Assembly: GCA_021791145.1 (NCBI GenBank)
Contig: JAJYXE010000042.1
Location: 1 to 62,054, forward strand
Direction of reading: 5' to 3'
DNA length: 62,054 bases
Source: Actinomycetes bacterium
GTDB taxonomy: Bacteria; Actinomycetota; Acidimicrobiia; Acidimicrobiales; RAAP-2
Shown here: positions 26,655 to 35,072 of the stretch, in pieces
How positions within the stretch are numbered: position 1 is the stretch's first letter
Layout: every line of letters begins with the position of its first letter
Translations under genes and position numbers: made by a program
The notes under the pieces: generated by a model
Seen by the model: the letters and a program-made list of their open reading frames with translations, nothing else
Told to the model about the DNA's origin: nothing
Database searches by the model: none

Positions 26655-27067
26655 TGTTTCTCTCGGGGGTGGTTCCGGGTGATGGGGTCGTGGGGGTGGG
26701 TGGTGGTGCTGGGCGGTGGATCAGCCGGTACACGCAGAACGGCTGTCCGAGCCACGATGGTAGGCAGCGCGCGACGACCAGCGGTCCTCGCGCCCATATC
26801 TCACGCCCGGATCTTGAAGAACAGGTAAAGGCCCCGTCCAGGGAGGATGCATCCCCAGGGCCCGGCGGCGTTCACCTGGCACGCCATCCGGGGCTCCCGA
26901 AAGGTCATAGGGCCAGGTGGCGAGGCCGCCCGGCGCGTCCCAGGTCGGTGTCCTCGACGAGCGTCTGCCCGTCGGCTCGGCCGAGAGACGACCTCCGTCC
27001 CTGCGGGCTTTCCTGCGGGCTTTCCTGCGGGCTTTCCTGCGGGCTTTCCTGCGGGCTTTCCTGCTGG
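26655..27067. other. Gene-free stretch upstream of the copper operon
   Basis: No frame here has convincing coding composition; the open frames through it are kept open by the 12-bp repeat array. It includes a perfect 10-bp palindrome GGATGCATCC (26845-26854) flanked by CCAGGG on both sides, the minisatellite at 27001-27060, and a G-rich tract near 26680-26720. I see no RNA fold that I can name. Confidence 0.6.
27001..27060. repeat. Five perfect tandem copies of a 12-bp unit
   Basis: CTGCGGGCTTTC is repeated five times without mismatch and ends eight bases before the CsoR-type operator of the copper operon. Perfect identity implies recent expansion. It occupies the position of the -35 region and upstream promoter. 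Confidence 0.97.
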
Positions 27068-27084
27068 ATACCGGGTAGGGGTAT
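27068..27084 (+). promoter_or_regulatory. CsoR-type operator overlapping the copper operon promoter
   Basis: ATACCGGGTAGGGGTAT is an imperfect inverted repeat of the ATACC...GGGGTAT type bound by copper-sensing CsoR tetramers. TATACT (27082-27087) at its right edge could be the -10 hexamer, so bound repressor would block initiation. Since csoR is the third gene of this operon, autorepression relieved by Cu(I) is the natural model. Confidence 0.75.
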
Positions 27085-27090
27085 ACTTGG

Positions 27091-27124
27091 CCCAAGTGGG
27101 TGAAGAGCCCAAGTGGGTGAAGAG
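27091..27124. repeat. Exact tandem duplication of a 17-bp unit in the copper operon leader
   Basis: CCCAAGTGGGTGAAGAG occurs twice in a row between the operator and the copZ ribosome site. Each unit contains the inverted repeat CCCAAGTGGG. Confidence 0.95.
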
Positions 27125-27142
27125 AGAGACAAGGAGCGTGCG

Positions 27143-27346
27143 ATGCCGGAGACCACCGTCTACACGGTGCCAGGGATGTCCTGCGACCACTGCAAGCACG
27201 CAGTGAGCGAAGCCCTTTCCTCGGTGCCTGGCGTGCGCACCGTCGAGGTCGACATCGACACCAAGGTCGTCACGATCCTCGGGGACGGTCTCATCGATTC
27301 GGCGCTGCGCGCCGCGATCGAAGAGGCCGGCTACGAGGCGGAGTGA
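27143..27346 (+). CDS. copZ: Copper chaperone CopZ (heavy-metal-associated domain)
   Basis: 67 residues forming one HMA ferredoxin-like fold. The metal site is GMSCDHC (MxCxxC), which binds Cu(I) for delivery to the ATPase encoded next. AAGGAG precedes the ATG at 27143. The stop overlaps the GTG start of copA (GTGA), so translation is coupled. Confidence 0.92.
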   Translation: MPETTVYTVPGMSCDHCKHAVSEALSSVPGVRTVEVDIDTKVVTILGDGLIDSALRAAIEEAGYEAE

Positions 27347-29550
27347 CTAACACCCCCATGGCAGCCGTCGGCACCGAGGCTCAGGCGCCCTCACGCGCAC
27401 ACGTCGAGCTCGCCATCGGCGGGATGACGTGCGCGTCGTGCGCCGCGCGCATCGAGAAGCGGCTCAACAAGCTCCCGGGAGTCGACGCCACGGTCAACTT
27501 CGCCTCCGAGCAGGCCGCGGTCGCCTTCGACCCCGCGCAGGCGAGCATCGAAGAGCTGATCGGTGCGGTCGAGGCCGCCGGCTACGACGCCAGCCTCCCA
27601 GAAGCCGTCACCGACGAAGATCCTGCCCGCCCTTACCGGCGAAGGCTGCTCCTCGCCGTCTCCTTGAGCGTCCCTTTGGGGATCTTCGCCTGGATCCCGG
27701 CATCGCGCCCACCCGGCTGGGCGTGGATCTCGCTCGCCCTTGCGACCCCGGTGGTCTTCTACGCCGGGTGGCCTTTCCACCGCGCCGCCGCGCAGAACGC
27801 CCGCCACGGCGTGGCCACGATGGACACGCTCATCTCGGTCGGGACGCTGTCCGCGTGGGTGTGGTCGGCGGTCGTGGTCACCGCGGGGATCTCGACGAAC
27901 GTCTACTTCGACACGGCCGGAGCGATCACGGCTCTGATCCTTCTCGGGCGCTACCTCGAGGCGAAGGCGAAGCGGCGGTCGGGGGAGGCGATCCGCAAGC
28001 TCGTCGAGCTCGGGGTCAAAGAGGCGCATCTCCTCCGCGAGGGCGAGGAGGTGCTGGTGCCCGTCTCGGCGCTCAATCCGGGCGACCGGTTCGTCGTGCG
28101 GCCCGGCGAGAAGGTCGCGACCGACGGAGTGGTGGTCTCGGGCACCTCGGCGATCGACCAGTCGATGCTGACTGGCGAGCCGGTCCCCGTCGAGGTCGGC
28201 GCAGGCGACGCGGTGGCCGGCGCGACGGTCAACACGTCGGGCCGCCTCGTGGTGGAAGCGACGCGCGTCGGGGCCTCGACCGCGCTCGCGCAGATCACCC
28301 GGCTGGTCGCCCAGGCCCAGGCGGGGAAGGCGCCCGTCCAGCGCCTGGCGGACCGGGTGTCGGCGGTCTTCGTGCCGGTCGTCATCGCGGTCGCCACGCT
28401 CACCTTGGTGGGATGGATCCTGCTCGGCTCGGCCTCGGTGGCCGCCGCCTTCACCATCGCGGTGGCCACGGTCGTGATCGCCTGCCCGTGCGCCCTCGGG
28501 CTCGCGACCCCCACCGCGCTGATGGTCGGCACCGGCAGGGGCGCGCAGCTCGGGATCGTGATCAAAGGCCCGGAGATCTTGGAAGAGACGCGCCAGGTCA
28601 CCACCATCGTGCTCGACAAGACCGGCACCTTGACGGAGGGGAGGATGGCCGTCTCGGCGCTCGTCCCCGCCGACGGCGTCGACGGCGAACAGCTCGCGCG
28701 CCTGGCCGCGGCCGCCGAAGAGCCGAGCGAGCACCCCATCGCCAGGTCGATCGCCGCATTCGGCCGGGAACGCCTCGGGCGCCTTCCCAGCGCCGAGGAG
28801 TTCTCCGCGGCGGCCGGCCTCGGTGTTGAGGCGGTTGTCGAGGGCCATGCGGTGGTGGTCGGTCGCCCGTCGTTCCTCGGCGAGTGGGGCCTGGCGCTGC
28901 CGGGGCGTCTCGCCGAGGAGGCCGAGCACCTCGAGTCCAAGGGTGCGACCGTGGTGGGGGTCGCCGCCGACGGCGCCGTCCTCGGACTGATGGCAGTGGC
29001 CGACCGGGTCAAGCCGTCGAGCCGGCGGGCCGTCACGGAGCTGCGGGCGCTCGGGCTCACCCCGGTCCTCCTCACCGGCGACAACGAGCGGGCCGCCCGA
29101 GCCGTCGCCGACGAGGTCGGGATCGACCGCGTGCTCGCCGGCGTGCTGCCCGGCGACAAGGCGACCGAGATCGCCCGCCTCCAGGGCACGGGCGAGGTCG
29201 TCGCGATGGTCGGCGACGGCGTCAACGACGCTCCCGCCCTCGCCCAGGCGGACCTGGGCATCTCGATCGGCACCGGCACCGACGTCGCGATCGAGGCCTC
29301 CGACGTCACCTTGGTCTCCGGCGACCTCCTGGCCGCAGCGGACGCGATCCGTCTCTCCCGCGCGACGCTGCGCACGATCAAGGGCAACCTTCTCTGGGCG
29401 TTCGGCTACAACGTCGCCGCGATCCCGCTGGCAGTGGCCGGCGTGGTCAACCCGATCGTCGCTGCGGCCGCCATGGCGTTCTCCAGCGTCTTCGTGGTCA
29501 CGAACTCGCTGCGTCTGCGCCGCTTCTCCCGCGTCGAGGAGGGACGATGA
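27343..29550 (+). CDS. copA: Cu(I)-exporting P1B-type ATPase CopA
   Basis: 735 residues from GTG 27343. One N-terminal HMA domain with GMTCASC (27-33) is followed by eight membrane helices with the CPC transport motif (381-383), the phosphorylated Asp425 in DKTGT, the P1B SEHPIA histidine motif and [10 protein letters not shown]. The CPC motif with a single HMA identifies a monovalent copper or silver exporter. It is the central gene of the copZ-copA-csoR operon and overlaps csoR by ATGA. Confidence 0.95.
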   Translation: MTNTPMAAVGTEAQAPSRAHVELAIGGMTCASCAARIEKRLNKLPGVDATVNFASEQAAVAFDPAQASIEELIGAVEAAGYDASLPEAVTDEDPARPYRRRLLLAVSLSVPLGIFAWIPASRPPGWAWISLALATPVVFYAGWPFHRAAAQNARHGVATMDTLISVGTLSAWVWSAVVVTAGISTNVYFDTAGAITALILLGRYLEAKAKRRSGEAIRKLVELGVKEAHLLREGEEVLVPVSALNPGDRFVVRPGEKVATDGVVVSGTSAIDQSMLTGEPVPVEVGAGDAVAGATVNTSGRLVVEATRVGASTALAQITRLVAQAQAGKAPVQRLADRVSAVFVPVVIAVATLTLVGWILLGSASVAAAFTIAVATVVIACPCALGLATPTALMVGTGRGAQLGIVIKGPEILEETRQVTTIVLDKTGTLTEGRMAVSALVPADGVDGEQLARLAAAAEEPSEHPIARSIAAFGRERLGRLPSAEEFSAAAGLGVEAVVEGHAVVVGRPSFLGEWGLALPGRLAEEAEHLESKGATVVGVAADGAVLGLMAVADRVKPSSRRAVTELRALGLTPVLLTGDNERAARAVADEVGIDRVLAGVLPGDKATEIARLQGTGEVVAMVGDGVNDAPALAQADLGISIGTGTDVAIEASDVTLVSGDLLAAADAIRLSRATLRTIKGNLLWAFGYNVAAIPLAVAGVVNPIVAAAAMAFSSVFVVTNSLRLRRFSRVEEGR

Positions 29551-29915
29551 CGAGCACCGGCTCAGCCCGAGACACAGACGAGGCACGCCATGCGCCCGGA
29601 GCTCGCGAGCTCGCGGCTCCCGTGCACGGCTACGTTGCCGAGGGGGACAAGGAGTCGCTCATCAGGCGGATGCGCCGGATCGAAGGCCAGGCCCGCGGGA
29701 TCGAGAAGATGATCGCCGAGGACCGTTACTGCATCGACATCCTCACCCAGGTCGCCGCGATCGAGACCGCGCTCGAAGCCGTCGCGTTCAAGATCCTCGA
29801 CGATCACGTCAACCACTGCGTGACGCGAGCGCTTGCGTCGGGAGACGAAACCGTCGCCGCAGAGAAGAGCAAGGAGCTGCTCGAAGCTGTGCACCGATTC
29901 GTCCGGACCCGCTGA
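29547..29915 (+). CDS. csoR: Copper-sensing transcriptional repressor CsoR
   Basis: 122 residues from ATG 29547, with GAGGAGGGA upstream. Conserved features are [15 protein letters not shown], the first Cys ligand in RYCIDIL and the His-Cys pair in HVNHCV (the C-H-C Cu(I) site). An N-terminal extension of about 30 residues precedes the family core. It probably represses its own operon through the 27068 operator. It is the last chromosomal gene before the transposon boundary. Confidence 0.93.
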   Translation: MTSTGSARDTDEARHAPGARELAAPVHGYVAEGDKESLIRRMRRIEGQARGIEKMIAEDRYCIDILTQVAAIETALEAVAFKILDDHVNHCVTRALASGDETVAAEKSKELLEAVHRFVRTR

Positions 29916-29927
29916 GCGCGCCGGCGG

Positions 29928-29954
29928 GCCGACGTCACCGGACGCGGTTTCTCA
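29928..29954. repeat. Remnant right end of an earlier transposon copy
   Basis: This 27-bp segment is identical to 51455-51481, the right end of the island, and is in the same orientation. It ends CGCGGTTTCTCA and is followed by TCACG, just as at the right end. It covers the whole outermost 22-bp site plus five bases of the next. The rest of that earlier element is missing; csoR ends 12 bases to the left. Confidence 0.88.
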
Positions 29955-29959
29955 TCACG
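29955..29959. repeat. Target-site duplication, left copy (TCACG)
   Basis: TCACG lies immediately outside the TGTGGAACCGCG left end and matches the five bases immediately outside the right end (51482-51486). Confidence 0.85.
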
Positions 29960-30004
29960 TGTGGAACCGCGTAGAAAGTCAGTGAGAAACCGCGTGCGGT
30001 GACA
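29960..30004. repeat. Left transposon end: two 22-bp transposase-site repeats
   Basis: L1 (29960-29981) begins TGTGGAACCGCGT and L2 (29983-30004) begins TGAGAAACCGCGT and ends GGTGACA. L2 matches the outermost right site at nearly every position. No further copy is evident in the next 200 bases. Confidence 0.82.
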
Positions 30005-30093
30005 TGCTCCCAATAGTTAGCACCCCTGGCTGGCTGAGGTAGCTGACCTTGGCCACCGGCATGCCGGCCGGGGTGGCCGCACAGTCGTCGCCT

Positions 30094-30252
30094 ATGACGG
30101 TTCCCGCCGGCTGGTACCAAGACCCACACGACCCTGCACGAGTGCGGTGGTGGGATGGGACCAAGTGGACGGAACACCAGCAGTCGCTGACCAGTCCGCC
30201 GTCTGCGATGACCCCGTCGCCGGCTCCAATCCCTTCACCGACGGCACCTTAA
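30094..30252 (+). CDS. Small DUF2510-domain protein
   Basis: 52 residues from ATG 30094. AGWYQDPHDPARVRWWDG followed by TKWTEH is the complete DUF2510 signature (paired Trp residues around a WYxDP core), common at the N-terminus of actinobacterial membrane proteins. Here it ends after a short Ser/Pro/Thr tail without a membrane helix, so it is either a minimal member or the 5' part of a gene truncated by a stop. It is the first gene inside the transposon. Confidence 0.6.
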   Translation: MTVPAGWYQDPHDPARVRWWDGTKWTEHQQSLTSPPSAMTPSPAPIPSPTAP

Positions 30253-30381
30253 GCGCCCGTCCCATCCCCACCGGATGCCCGAGCCCCAAGAGCTCGCCCG
30301 CCGGCGACTGCCAGTACCCTGTTGAACCCGCTGACAAAGTCGACCTGTCCCGAAGTCGCGCCCGGCTCGATGACCCGGCAA

Positions 30382-31314
30382 TCAGTCAGACGGCTGCGGC
30401 CCCTCGAGGCCGGCGGCCAGTGCCGGGCGCACCGACTTGGTGTCGGTGTAGGCGTCGAGCTCCCGGCGGGCCGTGGCGATGGCTGCCAAGAGTTCAGGGT
30501 CGCCGGTTGCCTGGGCGACCTGGGCTCGTGCTGCCTCGATCGGAGCCGTCTGCGCTTTAGCTGAGGCCAGCGCGTTCTCGGCTACGTGGATGCGCTGGGG
30601 CCGCTGCGCTTCACTGGCGGGAGCCTGGGCCGCGGCGGTGTTGATCGCTGCGGCAAAGGAGCGGATCCGGGCGCCCTGGTCCGGCGGGCACTTCACCACG
30701 CACGAGAGCCGGGGTGACTCGATGCGCAGATACAGCTCTCGGGTATCGATCTTCTTGGTCTTCTTGAACCCTGCTCCCCCGACCACCGCCCCCACCGGTC
30801 CGGCGACAAGAAAGCCGGCCCCGGTGCGCGTCAGGGTGGCCCGCTTAGTCACAGCCAGGTTGCCGGCGGTGTCGACGTGGGCTCGCACCCCGATGAGCGG
30901 CACCGTGCCCTGCGGGGTGGCGATGGTCCGTTCGTAGAGGGTGACGCCGCGGCAGCGCCGCAGCCGCTTGCCGTTGGGATCGCGAAGGGCCGCCAACTGG
31001 GCCTCGGCGTCGGCTACGGCCTTGGCGTAGGCGCTCTGGCGCCGGGTGAGCTCGGCCTGGGCCGCGGCGACGGCCGACCGGTGGGCCCGTTCGGCTTCGT
31101 GCAGCCGGTGGCGCAGGGTGTGCGACTGGCGGCCGCTCTTGGCCGCGTCGATCAGGAGCCCCCCGGTCGCAGCGACCAGCAGCCAGAGGATCCACAAGAC
31201 GGTGGCCGACCAGACGAGCTGGGCCATGAGCACCAGGGCGATGCCCCTGAAGTGCTCGAGGGACGACCGGGCCCAGCCCGTGGCCCGGGCGACGGCCTTC
31301 GAGTAGCGACCCAT
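30382..31314 (-). CDS. Unknown membrane protein with coiled-coil segments
   Basis: 310 residues from ATG 31314. Two adjacent hydrophobic segments (about 24-55, GIALVLMAQLVWSATVLWIL) are followed by an Ala/Arg/Glu-rich coiled coil (about 62-112), then a compact domain with RGVTLYERTIATPQGTVPLIG and a Gly-rich GAGFLVAGPVGAVVGGAG stretch, and a second helical region. The middle part resembles proteins that sense or process at the membrane, but I cannot assign a family. It is cargo near the left end of the transposon. Confidence 0.65.
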   Translation of the reverse strand: MGRYSKAVARATGWARSSLEHFRGIALVLMAQLVWSATVLWILWLLVAATGGLLIDAAKSGRQSHTLRHRLHEAERAHRSAVAAAQAELTRRQSAYAKAVADAEAQLAALRDPNGKRLRRCRGVTLYERTIATPQGTVPLIGVRAHVDTAGNLAVTKRATLTRTGAGFLVAGPVGAVVGGAGFKKTKKIDTRELYLRIESPRLSCVVKCPPDQGARIRSFAAAINTAAAQAPASEAQRPQRIHVAENALASAKAQTAPIEAARAQVAQATGDPELLAAIATARRELDAYTDTKSVRPALAAGLEGPQPSD

Positions 31315-31531
31315 GATGCCCCCTCTTCTTGCGCGCTGTTCGCAATGTTAGGAGCCGGGCGCGACGCCTGCCACGGGTGACTGGCCCGGTGGACGCGGGC
31401 GGAGGACGGATCGTGTGCTCAGAGGAGCAGCGGCCGCGCTCAACGGCCGTGCGTGGTGGTGGCGGAGTGTTCGAGAAGTAAGTCCCGCAACCGAGAGGTG
31501 CGTACGACAACGAACCGGCCAGCTACCCCGT

Positions 31532-32071
31532 CTATATCAATGTTGAGGGCAGGGCATTGTGGCTCGCAACCAGCCACTCCTCGGCGGCTGTGGCGTTGAC
31601 TGCTGAGAGCCTGTGAGCCCCGCAATGCCACTGCTTCTCCAGGAAGATGTTGACGACTGTGTCCTCGAAGACGACCACGTGCATGGGCGTGCACGGCTCG
31701 AACAACGCTGGAGCGATGAAGAGCTCACCGCGGTAGACGACGTGGCCGAGGTAGATGGGAACACTGAATCCTTCGACGCTCCATCCCCAGATCGGGGGTT
31801 CGGCGCGCTGTGCGAGGAGGACCACACGCTCGGCAAGGGTCAACCACGCGTCACTCCTATCCGGTGCGCCCAGGGTGACGCAGGCCGTCCGATCGCGCCC
31901 CTCCGGAGTTGTCTCGGGGTCCCAGTCGAGATTGTCGAGCGCGCCGGTGCCCGGCAAGCACGGCTGCCTCGCAAGGTCAAGTGGGCCTGAGCGCCACAGG
32001 GCTTCTTCAGCATCGTAGTCGGCGTCACTCGGGTAGACGGGCGGGTTGGCTTGGTTACGGTATGTGCTCAT
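31532..32071 (-). CDS. Hypothetical protein, transposon cargo
   Basis: 179 residues from ATG 32071 (a GTG two codons earlier is possible). It is acidic and soluble, with several aromatic-rich strands (WGWSVEGFSVPIYLGHVVYRG, HVVVFEDTVVNIFLEKQWHCG). The third-position pattern is weaker than in the core genes, consistent with acquired DNA. No motif is recognised. Its upstream region is interrupted by the IS21 insertion 76 bases away, so its promoter may have been displaced. Confidence 0.6.
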   Translation of the reverse strand: MSTYRNQANPPVYPSDADYDAEEALWRSGPLDLARQPCLPGTGALDNLDWDPETTPEGRDRTACVTLGAPDRSDAWLTLAERVVLLAQRAEPPIWGWSVEGFSVPIYLGHVVYRGELFIAPALFEPCTPMHVVVFEDTVVNIFLEKQWHCGAHRLSAVNATAAEEWLVASHNALPSTLI

Positions 32072-32147
32072 GGGCACTACTTGTCAGCCGTCGTCCGCAG
32101 GTGGCAGTCGCCGAAACGGCGGTTTTGGGCGCATTCTCCGCGCGTGG

Positions 32148-32218
32148 TGCTGATTCCGATGAATCCGGACGCTCATTCCGACCGAATCCGGACAGCTGGT
32201 CCGATGGAATCCGGACAC
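32148..32218. repeat. IS21 left terminal repeat array
   Basis: Three consecutive copies of a motif of about 23 bp, TTCCGA-(2-3 nt)-AATCCGGAC, follow the left IS end; the third begins GTCCGATGG. Confidence 0.85.
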
Positions 32219-32255
32219 GGGGCGCCGGAGGCCGCGTAGCGGCCGACGTCGACGG

Positions 32256-33071
32256 TCAGCGGTCTCCCGACTTCACCTCCTCTTCGCTGTCGGTCTGTGA
32301 TTGGTTCTTCGTCTCCTCCGAGCGCGCCCGCCGGGTCTTCGGCGCTGAGGACTGTCGGCGAAGCGACTCTCCCTCGAGTGCGATCCGGTGGGCATGCTGC
32401 AGCAGGCGATCGAGTATGGCGTCCGCGATCGTCGCATCGCCGATCGACTCGTGCCAGTGGGCGACAGGCAGCTGGGACGCTGCGATCGTCGCTCGCAGCT
32501 GGTGGCGGTCCTCCACCACCTCGAGCAGGTCCGCCGCCTGCTGGATGTCACAGGGCCGGATGAACAGATCGTCGACGACGAGGACCTCGACACGAGCGAG
32601 AGACGCCATGAGCTTCGCCAGCCGTCCATCCGCGCGAGCGAGTGCCAGATCCTCGATCAGGCGCGGGGCTCGGACGTAGAGTGCTGGGTGCCCGTGGCGG
32701 ATCGCCGCGTTGGCGAGCGCGCAGGCGACGTAGGTCTTCCCCACGCCGGTCGGACCCGTGACGACGACGTTGTGATGCGCACCGACCCAGTGCGACTCGG
32801 CGAGGGACAGGACGAGGGATCGGTCGAGACCCCGATGCGCGCTGAAGTCGACGTTCTCGATGACCGCGTCGCAGCGCAGCTTGGCCGCCTGGAGGAGCCG
32901 GCGCAACCGGCGGTTCTTGCGCTCACAGAGCTCCTGGTCGACCAACAGGCCGAGTCGCTCTTCGAAGGCCAGTCCGTCGTAGAGCGTGCTCGTTCGCTGC
33001 TCCTCGAGGCTCCGGGCCATGACTGTGAGCTTCAACTCGCGCAGTCCCTCGATCGTGGGGCTCATCAACAT
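32256..33071 (-). CDS. istB: IS21 transposition helper ATPase IstB
   Basis: 271 residues from ATG 33071, chosen for GGGAG seven bases upstream; ATG 33086, overlapping the istA stop, is the alternative. AAA+ features are Walker A GPTGVGKT (106-113), Walker B VLVVDDLF and the IstB/DnaC-specific opening LRELKLTVMARSLEEQ. IstB binds DNA and stimulates the IstA transposase. A charged tail of about 30 residues extends past the usual end. Confidence 0.92.
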   Translation of the reverse strand: MLMSPTIEGLRELKLTVMARSLEEQRTSTLYDGLAFEERLGLLVDQELCERKNRRLRRLLQAAKLRCDAVIENVDFSAHRGLDRSLVLSLAESHWVGAHHNVVVTGPTGVGKTYVACALANAAIRHGHPALYVRAPRLIEDLALARADGRLAKLMASLARVEVLVVDDLFIRPCDIQQAADLLEVVEDRHQLRATIAASQLPVAHWHESIGDATIADAILDRLLQHAHRIALEGESLRRQSSAPKTRRARSEETKNQSQTDSEEEVKSGDR

Positions 33072-33082
33072 GGGTGCTCCCT

Positions 33083-34636
33083 TCATTGGTAGTAGTCGCC
33101 GCCACGCACGTTTCGGTGTTGACGGCGGTGCTGGGTCAGCTGGCTGGTGGTCTCGGTGGGAAGTGGCTGGCGGTCGAGGCCGTGCTCGAGAATCGACTTG
33201 ACCGAGGTGTAGGAGTAGGCGTTGAGGGCGCTCGCTCGCCGGCACGCCGCCTCGATGCGGCTGGGCTCGTAGTGCTTTGCGAGGCGGATCACACCGAGGA
33301 TCGAGCGGTAGCCGTGCTCTGGGTGGGGACGCAGCTCGATCAGCTTCTTGGCGAACTGGGCGGTCTCGGGCCCGGTCTTCTCCGCCCAGGCGATCATCCG
33401 AGACGGCGTCCACTCTTGGTGGCGGCGATGGGACTCGGGCATGTGCTGTGGTGTCGTGGTGAACCCGCCGACCTTGAAGGATCGTATGTGGGACGCCACT
33501 CGTCTTCCCTTGAAGAACACCTCGATGCTTGCTGCAGACGTGCGCACGTCGAGCCGCTTCCCCACGAGCTGGTGGGGAACCGAGTAGTAGTGGTGATCCA
33601 CGTCGACGTGGTAGTCGATATTGCAGGACACCTGCTTCCATCGGCCGATCACGTAGGGAGAGGCCGGCAGGGGCGTGAGGGCGGGGCGGTCGATCGCCTC
33701 GTAGAGGGTGCGGCGAGAACCCTCCAGCTTCTTGAACGGCTTGTCGTTGATCGCCTCCACCAGCCCGGCGATCCTGCGGTTCAACTGGCCGAGCGAGGTG
33801 AAGCGTTCGTTTCGGAGCTTGGCCAGGATCCATCGCTCGCAGAGGAGCACGGCCGCCTCCACCTTGGCTTTGTCACGTGGTCTGTAACTTCTCGCCGGGA
33901 TCACCGCCGCGCCATAGTGGGTAGCCATCTCCTCGTAGGTCCGGTTGAGCTCAGCCTCGTAGCGGTTGGGCTTCTTCACGCCGCTGCGCAAGTTGTCGTC
34001 AACGAGGATCTTGGCCGCACCATCCATGTACTCGAAGGTGTGCACGTTGGAAGTGACGAAGTCTGTGAGCCCCTGGGTCGCAGTCGCCTCCGCGTAGACG
34101 TAGGACGACGCGCCGAGGGCGGCGACGAACAGCTGGGCTGTGACGAGCACCTCGCCGGTCAGGTAGTCGTAGACGGGGATGGTCGGCCCGGCGTAGTCGA
34201 TGAAGAGCTTCTCTGTGGCACGGTGCTCCTGGCGCATCACGACGCCGAGGGTCTTGGTCCACTCCCGATACAGGTTGCAGAACTGGCTGTAGGCGTAGCC
34301 GTCGGGATGGGCCTCTCGGTATTCCTCCCACAAGAGCCACTTGGTCACACCGGTCCTTGCGAGCTCGGTGCGCACGTAGTTCCAGTCCGGCACGGCACGC
34401 GTTGTCGTCGGCGGCGCCACAGAGGGGAACAGGCGGTGCTCGAGGGCAGCTGTGTCGAGCTCGGCGGGCAGCGGCCAGCTGAGCCCGGCGGCCTTCGCGC
34501 GCTTCACGTGGTCGGCGACCGTGGAGGCCGCCAGGTGGAGCGCGTCGGCCACCTGCCGGCGGGTGAGGCCCATCGCGAACGTGAGCCGGAGAACGTCTCG
34601 GATCTTTCGCATGTCGCTGCGGGGACGTGGTGACAC
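33083..34636 (-). CDS. istA: IS21 transposase IstA
   Basis: 517 residues from GTG 34636, with GAGGAGG eight bases upstream. An N-terminal helix-turn-helix (about 10-48, GLTRRQVADALHLAASTVADH) is followed by a DDE integrase core: the Asp in LFIDYAG (147), the Asp in LVDDN (213-214) and the Glu in DKAKVEAAV (260). A Mu-transposase-like C-terminal beta domain follows. The complete length and intact acids suggest an active copy. The stop overlaps the alternative istB start (ATGA). Confidence 0.93.
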   Translation of the reverse strand: MSPRPRSDMRKIRDVLRLTFAMGLTRRQVADALHLAASTVADHVKRAKAAGLSWPLPAELDTAALEHRLFPSVAPPTTTRAVPDWNYVRTELARTGVTKWLLWEEYREAHPDGYAYSQFCNLYREWTKTLGVVMRQEHRATEKLFIDYAGPTIPVYDYLTGEVLVTAQLFVAALGASSYVYAEATATQGLTDFVTSNVHTFEYMDGAAKILVDDNLRSGVKKPNRYEAELNRTYEEMATHYGAAVIPARSYRPRDKAKVEAAVLLCERWILAKLRNERFTSLGQLNRRIAGLVEAINDKPFKKLEGSRRTLYEAIDRPALTPLPASPYVIGRWKQVSCNIDYHVDVDHHYYSVPHQLVGKRLDVRTSAASIEVFFKGRRVASHIRSFKVGGFTTTPQHMPESHRRHQEWTPSRMIAWAEKTGPETAQFAKKLIELRPHPEHGYRSILGVIRLAKHYEPSRIEAACRRASALNAYSYTSVKSILEHGLDRQPLPTETTSQLTQHRRQHRNVRGGDYYQ

Positions 34637-34731
34637 CGCTGCCTCCTCTCGTCGCCCCCCACGGCGGGGGGAACGAGATGAAGGTGCTGCGTCGGCTCAG
34701 CTCAGCGGTGGATCCTCCGGGTCAGGCCTGG

Positions 34732-34796
34732 CGCGTCCGGATTCGTCGGAACGCTGTCCGGATTGGATCGGAACGCTGTCCGGATTCCATCGGAAG
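34732..34796. repeat. IS21 right subterminal repeat array
   Basis: Three consecutive copies of GTCCGGATT-(2-3 nt)-TCGGAA, the inverse of the left-end motif, lie between the istA start and the MITE-like insertion; two further copies lie beyond it (34940-34979). Confidence 0.82.
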
Positions 34797-34938
34797 GGCT
34801 CGCGAGATAACTACGCGGACACAAGATGTAGTGGTTGGATGGGTGGTAGGTTCACCAGGAGAAATGGACATCTCTGCAGGTCACCGCATCGGCACTGCGA
34901 CAGAAGATGTTGGGGCCGCGTAGACAGCTCGCGAGCCC
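34796..34938. mobile_element. 143-bp MITE-like palindromic element inside the IS21 terminal repeat array
   Basis: The ends are GGGCTCGCGAG...CTACGCGG in inverted orientation, about 19 of 23 positions matching, with no coding capacity. It is flanked by the 11-bp direct repeat TTCCATCGGAA (34785-34795 and 34940-34950). The flanks could be a target duplication or two members of the surrounding IS21 repeat array. The interior (about 97 bp) is AT-richer than its surroundings. Confidence 0.6.
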
Positions 34939-35072
34939 TTTCCATCGGAACAGCTGTCCGGATTGGGTCGGAATTCACACGTGGTAGGGAAAGACCGCTC
35001 GACGCGCGGACATGGGACCCCTTGCCGGCGCCCCCGGACGGGCACCGGGCGGCTGGGTCGGTCACTCAGCGA

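Larger units (their letters stand above)
32148..34979 (-). mobile_element. IS21-family insertion sequence (istA, istB)
   Basis: A 2.83-kb element with TG...CA ends. The left end begins TGCTGATTCCGATGAATCCG and the right end, read inward, TGTGAATTCCGACCCAATCC. CGTGG at 32143-32147 and 34980-34984 is a 5-bp target duplication, within the IS21 range. Both ends carry several copies of a TTCCGA...AATCCGGAC motif, the multiple terminal repeats typical of IS21. It is inserted in intergenic DNA inside the larger transposon; its genes read leftward. Confidence 0.88.

Noticed and set aside
26654..27206. Open frames on both strands upstream of copZ
   Set aside because: They are kept open by the 12-bp repeat (KARR, ESPQ or AGFP repeats, depending on frame) and lack coding composition elsewhere.
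34820..34835. 16-bp match between the MITE-like interior and the nrdJ palindrome (55652-55667)
   Set aside because: A 16-bp match between two sites on either strand is expected about once by chance in 62 kb.
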